Positions 27,001 to 36,162 of a stretch of DNA of 64,000 bases are shown here, piece after piece (within the stretch, counting starts at the first letter, position 1; the number at the start of each line of letters is the position of its first letter). A program made the translations under genes and the position numbers. Source of the stretch: Portibacter marinus (GTDB lineage Bacteria > Bacteroidota > Bacteroidia > Chitinophagales > Saprospiraceae); assembly GCF_021533195.1 (NCBI RefSeq), contig NZ_JAJNKB010000003.1:124001-188000 (forward strand). The letters are read 5' to 3'. The notes below the pieces were generated by a model, which was not told the origin of the DNA, ran no database searches, and was given only the letters and a program-made list of their open reading frames with translations.

Positions 27001-30000
27001 TCCTGAAAATCCGCATTCTCCATGTTCCGTCTTAACTTGATATCGGTGAACATGCTCAGGTCAATGTCCATCATGTTTTCTTTGAGCCAAATTTCCTGAG
27101 GGTCTGTCATCGCACCTTGTGCCTCGGGATCTGACATTTTAAGTGGGATGGTATATTCATAGTAGTTATCCGTAAAATCTTTCCCGATCCTAACAAAAAG
27201 TGTCAGGTCACCCTCCGGAATATCCTGAGGTGATTCAGCGTGAATAAACATTTGTAACCTTTTAAAAACCCTGAGATCGACCCTCGTCAATTTGATAATG
27301 CTGGCTTCGCAGGCTTTAGGCCCACCCGCATTGAACAAGTTTTTAAAATCTAAAACCATAGAACGTTCATCCTGTTGAATGCTGTTAATACTGGTTTGAA
27401 TCCGCTCTCTAACTATTCCCGGAGGCAATACATAATTAAATGGTGTACGAGAACTGTTTTCCTCTATGCTCACTTTGTCAACAGAAAAATCGACCGGATT
27501 TTCGCCATCTCCACATGCAGGAACAAATCGTCTCCATTGATTTCTGATCAACTGGAAATTGGCCATCCTGAAAGTTTTCTGTGTACTAAAGCCTTTGAAA
27601 TACATTCTGATGAACTGAATGGCCTGAAAACCCTGAATTCCACCAATTGGTGTACCATCACTAAGTGGAATTCTAAAGCGATGCCATCGATCTCCTTCTG
27701 CCAATTCTCTGGTTTCTGTGATGTATTGGGCTACCTCCTCATTGATTTCACCATTGCTATTGACCAATTTAAGTTCATACTCGTAGTAGCTTTCTCCCTG
27801 GTCGAGGGAACGGTTATTGTTTAAGTCTTCTGCATCGGGTTGTGGATTTCCACGTGTTATTCTGGTACCAGTCGGATTGGGCGCGTTACCTTCCGGACCA
27901 TTGAATTGTTCATACTTTCTGATCAAATCTACATTATCCAATTCGTCGGCTCCGAAATACAAAAAATTATCATTTGAAGGATCCTCTACTACATTTGCTG
28001 ATGGGTAGGTTCCTAAAACTTTTTCAATGTAATCTCTATAAAATTCACGCTCCTCATTGTCATTCAATCCATCAAAGCCGATGTCCTGTTGCTCTCTATT
28101 GTTTTGGTCAAAACCATTCACTCTTGGAGAATTCAAAGGCACCCTTCCCCACTCTGTATCTTCCGTAGGAATCCTCGTTGTAGCACCATCAACATTGACC
28201 GCATTTTCGAAAAACTGCAGGTTGTCTCTCAAAATATCCTCAGACACATTACCGAGATTGAATACGATAGAACCTTCTTCATCCAGCTCGTGATTATGCC
28301 TTGGACTATCGGTGTAGGGGTCCAACATCCAAAACTCAATAAATTCTACATTGGCCTGTTCGAAATTGGTATTATTCATGAATCGCATGATCCCTGCCCA
28401 TCGTCGTTCGGGGTCATTTAACTTCATTCTTCTCTCATCGCTATCCCAATAAGAACCTGCCGAAATCTCCGACCCTTCTGGTGGATCAAAATTATAAGGT
28501 CCTCTTTGATCTGGATAGTAGTTTAAATCGAACGTGAGTAAATCCGGAAGTAAACCTGCTTGAATTTGTCGAAATGGAAATAGATCTGTTATTTGAATTT
28601 GTCTGGTATAAGGGTCGTTCCGATCCCCGAATTGCTGCCCCCTTTCCAGAATATACCAGTTAAGGAGCGCTCTATTGTAACCATATCTTAGATCATTGGT
28701 CAATTCAGCTTCAGGAAACATCATGGGTTTTCCGCCAGGTGTGCTCGCTAGCGACCATCGATTGACCTGAATGCCTAATGGAATGGCGCTAGAAGCACCC
28801 TCGAAGTCATCCAACATGATGATTCCGTCCTTATCTTCACCACCTCTAATTGCACGAGCATGACCCGGCTTTAGAGCTGCTACCTCAGCATTAAAACTGA
28901 TGCTCGAAGGTGCCGCTGTAGAGTAAAATGGAAGCCCGTCCAATGCTCTGGTTACCCATGGAACCTCATTGTTATAATTGACATCCAGACCTAAAATTCT
29001 ATTGTTGATCGGATCATCTCCGACATTGACTTTTTGGGTGTAGGGTCTTTCAAACAAGTGCATATAAGTCGCACCCAAGTTCAAATTCTTATTGAACGCA
29101 TAGTCTGCTCGGGCTCCCAACATTCCTTTTTGATTCAGAGAGAACAAGGAATTATCTTCATACGAAACCCTGATCGGAACGCCTTGCTGTAGATAGGCAT
29201 CGTTTATAATGCGAATAACCCCTATGCCGTAATTTATTTCATAGTCAATCCCCTCTCTTAACGTTTGTGATCCGGCTCTGACCGTGACAGAACCTTCCGG
29301 AATGTTCCAGGCACCCAATGAAATTTCTGAAGAAATGCTGGATTTATATTCACCCATCATGACAAATCGATTTCGCTCCAGTCGCTCCTGAGCTTGAAAC
29401 TTGGTCTTATTGTATAATTCTGAATAGATAAATTCCTCAGCTACCATAGGATCGGGAATCAAATCCCTTAATGAGGATCCAAATGGCTCCAGCACCGGAA
29501 AAATGATGCTACCTGTTCTTGGGATGACGGTGACACCTTCTACATAATCAAAAATACCATCCGGTTGCGGATCTTGGTAAATATTAAGCCTGTCTAGTTG
29601 GAATACATTTAAAAGAGGCTTATTTCTTAATCCCTCCCGAGGAATATATCTTTTCAGAGAACCGTCAGAATTATCTTCATAAAAAATATCAAACTTGAAA
29701 CTTTCTCTGTCAATCTGAGATGCGCCAATAGAATACACGTTCTTCATCATCAAATCCCAATTCGGCTCGTTTGTATTCTGAGTGGTATTTTTAAGAAGTC
29801 TGGCAAAAATGTTTTCAGGAGGTAATTCAAATTCTACATCATTGGCCATTTCACCAACCTGATATACTTCGCTTCCATTATAGGAATACGAATATTGATA
29901 AGAAACGGCTAAAACCTGGTTGGGACGAAGCCTGATATTCAAAGAAATAAAGCCCAGTTCAGGATGAAAAGTAAATTCAGAAGGTCTGAGTTGCCTTGCT

Positions 30001-31370
30001 TTAAGAATTTCAAAATCCTTGGTTTGTTCCAGTCCATACTTCCCGGTTAATGTCGTTGATGCTGTAATCTGGTGTCTGGCATCATCATCATTGACCACCT
30101 GTTCGTATAAATCATTGACCCTATTATCCGGAAGGATGTGTTCTCCTGTATAATCTGTATAGAGCGGACTTGGTGGTGCTATATTGACCGCATCAGGGTT
30201 GGTTAAATTATCCGGATCGCCTACGCCAAGATCTGCCAAAGCAATAATATTTCTAAGCCCATCGGTTTCATTTCTATCATTGGTTACCCAAACCTGAATT
30301 TTGGTTACTCTAAATGGAGTATTGATCTGAGGCAGGTTATCCAAAGAGGACTCATAGGTATTTCTATTAAAATTAGAAAGGAAAAAGTGTCGGTTCTGAT
30401 CATAATCATCCGGACGAATTTCAAACTCCTGTTCCAGTCCACCCGATTGTATGGCCAATTCTTCCTGAGTAGAATTCTTCTGAGAGGCGATAGTTGTGAG
30501 TCTCAACTTACCCCATTGGGATTCCACTTTTATCCCAAAGAGGTTTTGCCCACCCTGGATCAAGGAAGATCTTAAAGGGAGACTTACATTTCCTGCCTCG
30601 ACCTTTTTAATGATCTCGTCTTCACTCCACTGCTCACTGTCGTAAGCTAATTTCACTTTATCGTCAAAGTCAAAGGTCCTTTGCGTATTAAAATTGAAAT
30701 TGAGGTTCATTTTATCCCCAATGTTTCCATCCACACCCATTTTGATATCCATCTTGAAATCAGGCCCCCACTGTGTCTGAACATTTTGGGGTAAGTTGGG
30801 ATTTTGAAGTCTCTGATAATATCCAAGTAGGGTTAGATCAATATTACCTTTGGGTTTGATCGTTATTTGGTTGCCACCAAAAAGCCGATCGACCAGGTTT
30901 CGTTCTATGTTAACATTAGAGATGGGATCAATTTTACCGCTAGATCCTCTTGCGCCACTTTCGATTCCATTCATCCGATTGAAAAAATCAGTCTGCTGCT
31001 GCTGGGCTTTCCACTCCATATACTCATTGAAGGTCATGTAAGTAGGCATTCGGTAATACTCGTCGCCAATTTTCTCAGTGAGAATATAATTGCCGGTTTC
31101 CGGATCGTATTCAACTTCCTGCGTAATTAGGGAAGTGTTGAGATCAAAAGGATTATTAGAAGGATCAGTCAGAAAATCTCCCGTTCTGTCTTTAATTGGA
31201 ACTGTATCTCGAACAATACTGTTTTTCTCTTGTTGTACTTTATCGAAGGGGCCAGGTATTTCAAAACCACCTGCGAAAACGTGAAAAATAGCAAGCACAA
31301 ACACCACTAACATGGTTGTTTTCCTCATTACACTCTTGATTCCAGTAGATTTACAGATATTCAATTTCAT
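24006..31370 (-). CDS. sprA: cell surface protein SprA (type IX secretion translocon)
   Basis: SprA is the giant outer-membrane beta-barrel through which type IX secretion cargo leaves the cell; it is needed for gliding in Flavobacterium. The 2454-residue length agrees with the family (about 2400). The N-terminus has a signal peptide, with two possible starts: ATG 31370 or ATG 31328 (MRKTTMLVVFVLAIFHVFAG), the second looking more natural. The rest is beta-rich with repeated aromatic/aliphatic alternation, long Asn/Asp-rich loops, conserved-looking parts such as RNLVDRLFGGNQITIKPKGN and GSIIFPVLEPFGSSL, and a basic low-complexity loop near residue 1905-1940 (Arg/Ser/Asp/Lys). It ends in ...GGVTLRFKLN. 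The position directly after ruvA is common in Bacteroidota. Confidence 0.95.
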   Translation of the reverse strand: MKLNICKSTGIKSVMRKTTMLVVFVLAIFHVFAGGFEIPGPFDKVQQEKNSIVRDTVPIKDRTGDFLTDPSNNPFDLNTSLITQEVEYDPETGNYILTEKIGDEYYRMPTYMTFNEYMEWKAQQQQTDFFNRMNGIESGARGSSGKIDPISNVNIERNLVDRLFGGNQITIKPKGNIDLTLLGYYQRLQNPNLPQNVQTQWGPDFKMDIKMGVDGNIGDKMNLNFNFNTQRTFDFDDKVKLAYDSEQWSEDEIIKKVEAGNVSLPLRSSLIQGGQNLFGIKVESQWGKLRLTTIASQKNSTQEELAIQSGGLEQEFEIRPDDYDQNRHFFLSNFNRNTYESSLDNLPQINTPFRVTKIQVWVTNDRNETDGLRNIIALADLGVGDPDNLTNPDAVNIAPPSPLYTDYTGEHILPDNRVNDLYEQVVNDDDARHQITASTTLTGKYGLEQTKDFEILKARQLRPSEFTFHPELGFISLNIRLRPNQVLAVSYQYSYSYNGSEVYQVGEMANDVEFELPPENIFARLLKNTTQNTNEPNWDLMMKNVYSIGASQIDRESFKFDIFYEDNSDGSLKRYIPREGLRNKPLLNVFQLDRLNIYQDPQPDGIFDYVEGVTVIPRTGSIIFPVLEPFGSSLRDLIPDPMVAEEFIYSELYNKTKFQAQERLERNRFVMMGEYKSSISSEISLGAWNIPEGSVTVRAGSQTLREGIDYEINYGIGVIRIINDAYLQQGVPIRVSYEDNSLFSLNQKGMLGARADYAFNKNLNLGATYMHLFERPYTQKVNVGDDPINNRILGLDVNYNNEVPWVTRALDGLPFYSTAAPSSISFNAEVAALKPGHARAIRGGEDKDGIIMLDDFEGASSAIPLGIQVNRWSLASTPGGKPMMFPEAELTNDLRYGYNRALLNWYILERGQQFGDRNDPYTRQIQITDLFPFRQIQAGLLPDLLTFDLNYYPDQRGPYNFDPPEGSEISAGSYWDSDERRMKLNDPERRWAGIMRFMNNTNFEQANVEFIEFWMLDPYTDSPRHNHELDEEGSIVFNLGNVSEDILRDNLQFFENAVNVDGATTRIPTEDTEWGRVPLNSPRVNGFDQNNREQQDIGFDGLNDNEEREFYRDYIEKVLGTYPSANVVEDPSNDNFLYFGADELDNVDLIRKYEQFNGPEGNAPNPTGTRITRGNPQPDAEDLNNNRSLDQGESYYEYELKLVNSNGEINEEVAQYITETRELAEGDRWHRFRIPLSDGTPIGGIQGFQAIQFIRMYFKGFSTQKTFRMANFQLIRNQWRRFVPACGDGENPVDFSVDKVSIEENSSRTPFNYVLPPGIVRERIQTSINSIQQDERSMVLDFKNLFNAGGPKACEASIIKLTRVDLRVFKRLQMFIHAESPQDIPEGDLTLFVRIGKDFTDNYYEYTIPLKMSDPEAQGAMTDPQEIWLKENMMDIDLSMFTDIKLRRNMENADFQEIFPAQQLTDPERQAYIKGNPSLGYIKGIQIGLRNTSDSNTPLEGSVWVNELRMSGLDERGGVAGLARMDVQMADLGNLTLSGAFSTIGYGALDQKLDARQKESIQEYDVATNLELGKFLPSSFRISLPFYAQYARSMSTPQFDPYDLDLTVREKILAEPEDRAEILDLAVDQTTIKTLNLTNVRKQRNPERDKKQMPWDISNFSASYAITQINKKDPIIEFDQTDDQRAGIDYTYNRQVKYIEPFKGIENKNLKVIKEINFNLFPNAFTFNTQLKKYQNERKYRLPEEFDYRFYDKRFSWDRRYSLTWDFTKSLGITFTADNLGVVDELRQVGLADDAEIVDERGVFRGRPEEVTQRQINDYTLNNIRNGGRTKSYRHFLNVNYNVPLKNIPILDFTTLKAQYNAEYYWEAASLNVDSLGNIIQNNQNRQLTFNMDFEKLYKKSGYLKKIEGGNSSARTSRSRSRGRSTTREEGDRGRNDDDKNKKERNVSMAEKILIRPLLLLRDVKLTYKEDLGTTVPGFTPHTSMLGMNPSFSAPGWDFVAGWQPNISPENQSNWLYRGADQGWFSTSRFLNRQLTQTQQQNFEARVELEPFKDFEVDINFRKRYTRNHFEEFKNLGENGNIDYQQIALNDVGSFELTYFSLNTFFDRDLNGLFAAFENSRQTISQRQAQEAIRLGVPQASDPHPDDPEFRYGLGSQADQVLVPAFIATYTGINPNDVDLDFVKTVSALSYIPAPNWDINYNGLSKLDFFKDIFSSFSIKHGYKSVMRVNDFNSDPIYNNLLLRDDPAAIYLEVEQQSRNYFSRLEIPQMTITEQFAPLIGIDVKTKTDMNLNFEYRKSRDLGMNFNGKELVHQNTEEIVFGFGYTFENVNIPFLTGNGGNRDRGKTRGNDKKDDRILKLGGSGKITDNRGQEMLVNVDFSWRDDIAWNFNIDGTPEATRGSQTLRINPSVEYDVNQNLALRLFFDYSRTVPVITTSFPLTNAQGGVTLRFKLN

Positions 31371-31422
31371 TTAATACGTTACCATAACGCCAAAATTTCG
31401 ATTTAGCGTGTGTTCGCTTCAA

Positions 31423-32013
31423 TTATCTCAGTTGCTTTAATACTTCTTTTATCAATTGCTCCACATTTTGGTCAGAATCTGACCTTTTGATGACTTTCTC
31501 GAGTAATTTTTCAACACTTTTCTTGGGGAACCCTAAAGCAATTAATGCAGATAACGCTTCATTTTGGTTCGTATTGTGAGTTGGTCCCGAAGAAATCAAT
31601 TGTTCGTCGACGGTTTTGATGACTTTATCCTTCAAATCCAGGATGATGCGCTTGGCTGTTTTCGGCCCGATTCCCTTGACTTTATTGAAGGTGACGACGT
31701 CTTCATGGACAATGGCTTTCTGCACATCTTCTGCTCTCATTCCGGATAAAACAATTCTTGCAGTATTGGGTCCGATTCCCGAAACAGAAATGAGAAGTTG
31801 AAAAATGTTCTTCTCTTCGTTAGACGAAAATCCATAGAGGGTCTGAACATCTTCTTTCACGTAAAAATGGGTGAAGAGTTGTACTTCGTTTAGATTTTCG
31901 ATATCTGCGTAGGTATTGAGGGAAATGTGCAGGTGGTAGCCTACTCCATGATTCTCGAGGTAAACCTCAGTAGGTGTTTTATGGGTTATTTTTCCTTGGA
32001 TATAGGCGTACAT
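31423..32013 (-). CDS. ruvA: Holliday junction DNA helicase RuvA
   Basis: RuvA binds four-way DNA junctions and loads the RuvB motor during recombination. The 196-residue protein has the N-terminal OB domain (MYAYIQGKITHKTPTEVYLE, GVGYHLHIS), the two helix-hairpin-helix motifs (LLISVSGIGPNTARIVLSGM and FNKVKGIGPKTAKRIILDLK), and the C-terminal three-helix domain that contacts RuvB (EALSALIALGFPKKSVEKLL). All parts are intact. sprA starts 52 bases downstream on the same strand. The upstream region (32014-32314) is shared with divergent purD. Confidence 0.97.
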   Translation of the reverse strand: MYAYIQGKITHKTPTEVYLENHGVGYHLHISLNTYADIENLNEVQLFTHFYVKEDVQTLYGFSSNEEKNIFQLLISVSGIGPNTARIVLSGMRAEDVQKAIVHEDVVTFNKVKGIGPKTAKRIILDLKDKVIKTVDEQLISSGPTHNTNQNEALSALIALGFPKKSVEKLLEKVIKRSDSDQNVEQLIKEVLKQLR

Positions 32014-32140
32014 AGGCTCATTTGAATTTAAACATATTATGATTTATTGCAATATGTGTGCCAAGAAGGATACGTGATGGATGGAAGGCAGATCGAAGTG
32101 TAATTCTGTTTTGGGACTTGTCAATTTATTGGTATGATTC

Positions 32141-32221
32141 AAGCAAAGGACTAAATGTTTGCTTTCAGCTGGCAAATCAATTTACCAGAGGCAGGCCACT
32201 AGACTAACAAGGCCCGGGCCT
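32141..32221. other. structured spacer between ruvA and purD
   Basis: The 301-base divergent spacer 32014-32314 holds a 7-bp stem AAGCAAA/TTTGCTT (32141-32147 with 32158-32164) and a GC-rich 12-bp palindrome AGGCCCGGGCCT (32210-32221) that stands out against the AT-rich surroundings. The purD promoter lies downstream at 32261-32289. I see no gene here; the long open frame ahead of purD from a TTG at 32159 has no coding character before the ATG. Confidence 0.3.
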
Positions 32222-32260
32222 ACTAAACTTAACAGTCCCTATGGATTCATTTTTATGATC

Positions 32261-32289
32261 TTTGTGATCGCCATAATTCCTTATCTTCG
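32261..32289 (+). promoter_or_regulatory. promoter of purD and murF-alr
   Basis: TTTG at 32261-32264 and TATCTTCG at 32282-32289 are 17 bases apart, one mismatch from the TAnnTTTG consensus. The -7 element ends 25 bases before the preferred purD ATG, which supports that start. Confidence 0.5.
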
Positions 32290-32314
32290 CGCTACGAAAT
32301 TTTATACCAACGTT

Positions 32315-33583
32315 ATGAATGTACTCATCCTCGGAAACGGCGGACGCGAACACGCCTTTGCATGGAAAATCAGTCAAAGTCCAAAATGTAGCCAATTATT
32401 TATCGCACCGGGTAATGCCGGCACCAAACTACATGGTGAAAATGTACCAATCGATCCACTCCATTTTAATCAAGTCAAGGATTTTTGCTTAGAAAAAAAG
32501 ATCAATATCGTCATCGTGGGACCTGAAGCCCCACTAGTGGCCGGTATCACAGATTATTTCAGAAATGAAAAAGAATTGCGAAATATCCATATCGTAGGTC
32601 CTGCACAGGAAGGCGCTACACTGGAAGGATCTAAAGCTTTTGCAAAAGAATTCATGGCGGAATTTAATGTGCCTACAGCTGCTTATGGTGAATTCACAGC
32701 CGAAACGAAGGATGAAGGTATCGAGTTTATCAAAAAACAAACACCCCCTATTGTATTGAAAGCGGATGGACTTGCAGGTGGTAAAGGTGTTTTGATTATT
32801 GATAACCATCAAGATGCCACCATTGCATTTGGGGAAATGCTTGACGGTCAGTTTGGGAAGGCCAGTTCTACGATTGTTATCGAAGATTTTCTGGACGGTA
32901 TTGAGTTCTCAGTATTTGTGCTGACAGATGGTAAAGATTTCAAAGTCTTACCCATCGCTAAGGATTACAAACGCATCGGTGAAAGAGATACCGGCTTAAA
33001 CACTGGCGGCATGGGTGCCGTTTCTCCAGTGCCATTTATCACAGATGCTTTTTACCAGAAAGTGATCAAAAAGGTGGTAGAACCAACAGTCAGGGGCTTG
33101 GAGGCCAGAGCCATGGATTATAAAGGTTTCGTGTTTATCGGAATGATTAAAGTAGGCGAAGAGCCCTTTGTTATTGAATACAACGTTAGGATGGGCGATC
33201 CTGAAACTGAAGTCGTGCTACCTCGAATCAAATCTGATCTACTCCAAACATTCATTGATCTGAGTGAAGGAAAGCTTAATAATGCCAACATTGACATCAA
33301 AGAAGAGGCCGCCTCTACCATTATGCTGGTCAGTGGCGGTTATCCCGAAAATTATGAAAAAGGAAAGACCATCACCGGTCACCTGGGAATAGAAGATAGT
33401 ATTGTGTTTCATGCGGGAACAACAGAAAAGGAGGGTAAAACATTGACGAATGGAGGACGGGTGATGGCCATTACATCACTTGCAGAAAGCAAGGAAGAAG
33501 CTTTGGAAATTTCCAAAAGAAACGCTGAAAAAATAAAATTTGATGGAAAATATTTTAGGCGAGATATTGGTTTTGACTTGTAG
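32315..33583 (+). CDS. purD: phosphoribosylamine-glycine ligase
   Basis: PurD (GAR synthetase) joins glycine to phosphoribosylamine with ATP, an early step of purine synthesis. The ATG at 32315 (MNVLILGNGGREHAFAWKIS) is the family start, giving 422 residues; the open frame upstream to 32159 runs through the promoter and is not coding. ATP-grasp motifs are present: VLKADGLAGGKGVLI, EFLDGIEFSVFVL-like segment as EDFLDGIEFSVFVLTDG, AKDYKRIGERDTGLNTGGMG, and VIEYNVRMGDPETEVVLPR with the metal-binding Glu and Asn. murF-alr starts at the next base after the stop, so they are probably cotranscribed. Confidence 0.96.
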   Translation: MNVLILGNGGREHAFAWKISQSPKCSQLFIAPGNAGTKLHGENVPIDPLHFNQVKDFCLEKKINIVIVGPEAPLVAGITDYFRNEKELRNIHIVGPAQEGATLEGSKAFAKEFMAEFNVPTAAYGEFTAETKDEGIEFIKKQTPPIVLKADGLAGGKGVLIIDNHQDATIAFGEMLDGQFGKASSTIVIEDFLDGIEFSVFVLTDGKDFKVLPIAKDYKRIGERDTGLNTGGMGAVSPVPFITDAFYQKVIKKVVEPTVRGLEARAMDYKGFVFIGMIKVGEEPFVIEYNVRMGDPETEVVLPRIKSDLLQTFIDLSEGKLNNANIDIKEEAASTIMLVSGGYPENYEKGKTITGHLGIEDSIVFHAGTTEKEGKTLTNGGRVMAITSLAESKEEALEISKRNAEKIKFDGKYFRRDIGFDL

Positions 33584-35995
33584 ATGAAATACAATGTCCA
33601 TGAATTAAATTCCATCGTCAACGGTAATTTACTGAATGACCATTTATTTCCCTATGAAGTGAGTGATCTCTTTTTTGATACGCGCAGAGGAAATTATGGA
33701 CCTGCTGCACTCTTTTTAGCCATCGATGGTCAAAATGCAGATGGCCACCAATACATCCAAAATGCTTATCAACATCTGGGTACACGGAATTTCCTGATTT
33801 CTAAAGCCATTAATATTGAAACCTATTCGGATGCCAATTTCATACTAGTGCCCAGTGTTGTCGAAGCACTTCAGTTGTTGGCTATTCACCATAGAAACCG
33901 ATACCCATTGAAGACCATTGGCATTACAGGAAGCAATGGTAAAACCATCGTTAAAGAATGGATTCATCAGTTATGCGAATCGTCATTTAGTGTCATACGC
34001 AGTCCAGGAAGTTACAATTCGCAAATCGGTGTTCCGCTTTCAGTGCTCAAGACAGATCTCCATCATAATCTGGGATTGTTCGAAGCAGGCATTTCAGGAA
34101 GTGGAGAAATGGTTTATCTTGAAAAAATCATTCAACCGCAGATTGGTATTTTTACCAATATAGGTGAAGCACATAGCGCAGGATTTCAAGATCGATTAGA
34201 AAAAATTAAGGAAAAGCTAAAGTTATTTGAGAATTGTAGTAAGATTATTTATTGCCTCGATCATGAAGAAATACATCATGAATTAACAGATCATCAGGCA
34301 AACCTCATTACTTGGTCAACTTCCAGTTCAGAAGCCACTTATCAAGTTCGTTTCGAAGGTTCTGCCATTACTATCAATCAACACACTTACAAAATACCTT
34401 TCCAAGACCTCATTTCATTGACCAATGCCACCTTCGCGATTATCACTGCATTAGAGTTGGGTATCAAAAATCCTCCGACTGGTGAACTGAAAGCGTTAAA
34501 AATGCGGCTTGAGATGAAACAAGGAATCAATAATTGTTTTTTAATCAACGATTCCTATACCAGTGATCTTGACGCACTATCTTCTGCTTTACAAGTTTTG
34601 CAACAGCAGCAGAAAAGACATAAAAATACGCTCATTTTATCACAGATAGAAGAATCTAATTTGTCACCTGCAGTCATAAATTCAAGGCTGATTGAATTGA
34701 TTAAGCGGCATCAGATCGACCGGTTAATAACGGTTGGGAACCAGCTTCAACACATTGAATTTAAAGGCGAAGCTAATCACTTTGAAAATACGGAGGAGTT
34801 GCTTCAAAATATGGACAACTTAAGTTTCAGCAACGAGAATATCCTGATCAAGGGAGCCAGAAGATTCAATCTGGAGCGTGTATTCAATAGACTCTCTATA
34901 AAAGTACATCAAACCATTCTCGAAATTGATTTGGAGGCGATGCGACACAACCTAATGGTCTATCGCTCTCTGTTAAAACCTGAAACCAAGTTAATGGTTG
35001 TTTTAAAAGCCTCAGGATATGGAAGCGGTAGTAAAGAATTGGGACGATTTCTAGCCTATCAGAGGGTAGATTATATCGCCGTGGCCTATGTAGATGAAGG
35101 TATTGAACTTCGCAAGGCAGGAATTGATACTCCTATTATGGTGATGAATCCGGAGGAATCCGGGTTTGAATCTATGGTCAAGTTTAAACTTGAGCCTGAA
35201 ATTTACAGTCTAGAACAATTGCATAATTTTACGACATACGTTGACCAAAAGGCATTTCCCGTTCACCTGAAGATTGAAACAGGTATGCATAGATTGGGTT
35301 TTGCTGAGGCGGATCACGAAGCTCTAGTTCAATTCTTAAGAGCGCAAAATCTCCTTAAAGTGGCTACCATCTTTACTCATTTGGTAGGCAGCGACGACCC
35401 GGAATTAGATTTGTTTTCACATGAACAAGTGGAAAGATTTTCAGAAGCTTATAAGAATATTTGTAAAGCCATAGGCTATCAACCTGATCGTCACATTCTC
35501 AATTCAAGCGGAATATCACGCTTTCAGCTATATCAATTCGAAATGGTAAGATTGGGAATCGGTTTACACGGTTTAACTTCTGATCAAAATCTAGATAGAA
35601 GATTGCTTAAAGTACAAACCTTGAAGACTAAGATAGCACAAATAAAAGAAGTTGGGAAGGGCGAGTCTGTGGGATACAATAGGATGCATCGTGTAGCCAC
35701 TCCCTTAAACATTGGGACTATCAATATCGGTTATGCCGATGGACTTCCCAGAAATGCAGGTAACGAAAATTATGCGGTTTTGGTCAATGATAAAGCTGCC
35801 AAGATATTAGGCAATGTCTGTATGGATATGTGTATGATCGATCTCACCAACATAGACTGCAAAATAGGAGATGAGGTTATTATCTTCGGGAAGGAATGGC
35901 CGATAGAAAATCTAGCAAAGGCATGTAGTACGATACCCTATGAAATTTTGACCAGAATATCCACAAGGGTTCATCGCATTTTTAGTAGGGAATAA
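33584..35995 (+). CDS. bifunctional MurF ligase / alanine racemase
   Basis: The 803-residue protein joins two cell-wall steps: alanine racemase makes D-Ala, and MurF adds D-Ala-D-Ala to UDP-MurNAc-tripeptide. The MurF part (1 to about 435) has the P-loop IGITGSNGKTIVKEW (113-121 core) and the Mur-type motif FTNIGEAHSAGF. The racemase part (from about 440) has the PLP lysine in VVLKASGYGSGS (Lys475), KIETGMHRLGF, SSGISRF, the second catalytic tyrosine in VGYNRMHR (Tyr698) and CMDMCMIDLT. Fusion of these two enzymes is a known Bacteroidota feature. A free MurF or Ddl is not in view. The start directly follows the purD stop. Confidence 0.94.
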   Translation: MKYNVHELNSIVNGNLLNDHLFPYEVSDLFFDTRRGNYGPAALFLAIDGQNADGHQYIQNAYQHLGTRNFLISKAINIETYSDANFILVPSVVEALQLLAIHHRNRYPLKTIGITGSNGKTIVKEWIHQLCESSFSVIRSPGSYNSQIGVPLSVLKTDLHHNLGLFEAGISGSGEMVYLEKIIQPQIGIFTNIGEAHSAGFQDRLEKIKEKLKLFENCSKIIYCLDHEEIHHELTDHQANLITWSTSSSEATYQVRFEGSAITINQHTYKIPFQDLISLTNATFAIITALELGIKNPPTGELKALKMRLEMKQGINNCFLINDSYTSDLDALSSALQVLQQQQKRHKNTLILSQIEESNLSPAVINSRLIELIKRHQIDRLITVGNQLQHIEFKGEANHFENTEELLQNMDNLSFSNENILIKGARRFNLERVFNRLSIKVHQTILEIDLEAMRHNLMVYRSLLKPETKLMVVLKASGYGSGSKELGRFLAYQRVDYIAVAYVDEGIELRKAGIDTPIMVMNPEESGFESMVKFKLEPEIYSLEQLHNFTTYVDQKAFPVHLKIETGMHRLGFAEADHEALVQFLRAQNLLKVATIFTHLVGSDDPELDLFSHEQVERFSEAYKNICKAIGYQPDRHILNSSGISRFQLYQFEMVRLGIGLHGLTSDQNLDRRLLKVQTLKTKIAQIKEVGKGESVGYNRMHRVATPLNIGTINIGYADGLPRNAGNENYAVLVNDKAAKILGNVCMDMCMIDLTNIDCKIGDEVIIFGKEWPIENLAKACSTIPYEILTRISTRVHRIFSRE

Positions 35996-36063
35996 TAGAT
36001 TTATATATTCAGTACTATTAAAATTTACAAAATTTAATATATTTACCTAGCCCCAAATTACAA

Positions 36064-36083
36064 ATTGACTGACTGCAGTCAAT
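36064..36083. promoter_or_regulatory. inverted repeat upstream of azoreductase gene
   Basis: ATTGACTG (36064-36071) and CAGTCAAT (36076-36083) form a perfect 8-4-8 inverted repeat, 80 bases before the ATG at 36163. It also contains the 12-bp palindrome TGACTGCAGTCA. It may be the operator of a redox- or electrophile-sensing regulator, as azoreductase genes are often controlled that way; no T-tract follows, so a terminator is less likely. Confidence 0.4.
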
Positions 36084-36162
36084 CCCAGAATATACAGTTC
36101 TAATACGTTGTATATTTCTCTTGTTGTTTGAGGTGAGATTATTCATAAATAAACCTAAAACA

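Noticed and set aside
27375-27824. 149-codon plus-strand frame inside sprA
   Set aside because: It is antisense to sprA and has no domain or start signal; sprA is clearly the coding strand.
32159-32314. N-terminal extension of purD from a TTG
   Set aside because: The extension passes through the promoter and has no homologous counterpart; ATG 32315 matches the family start.
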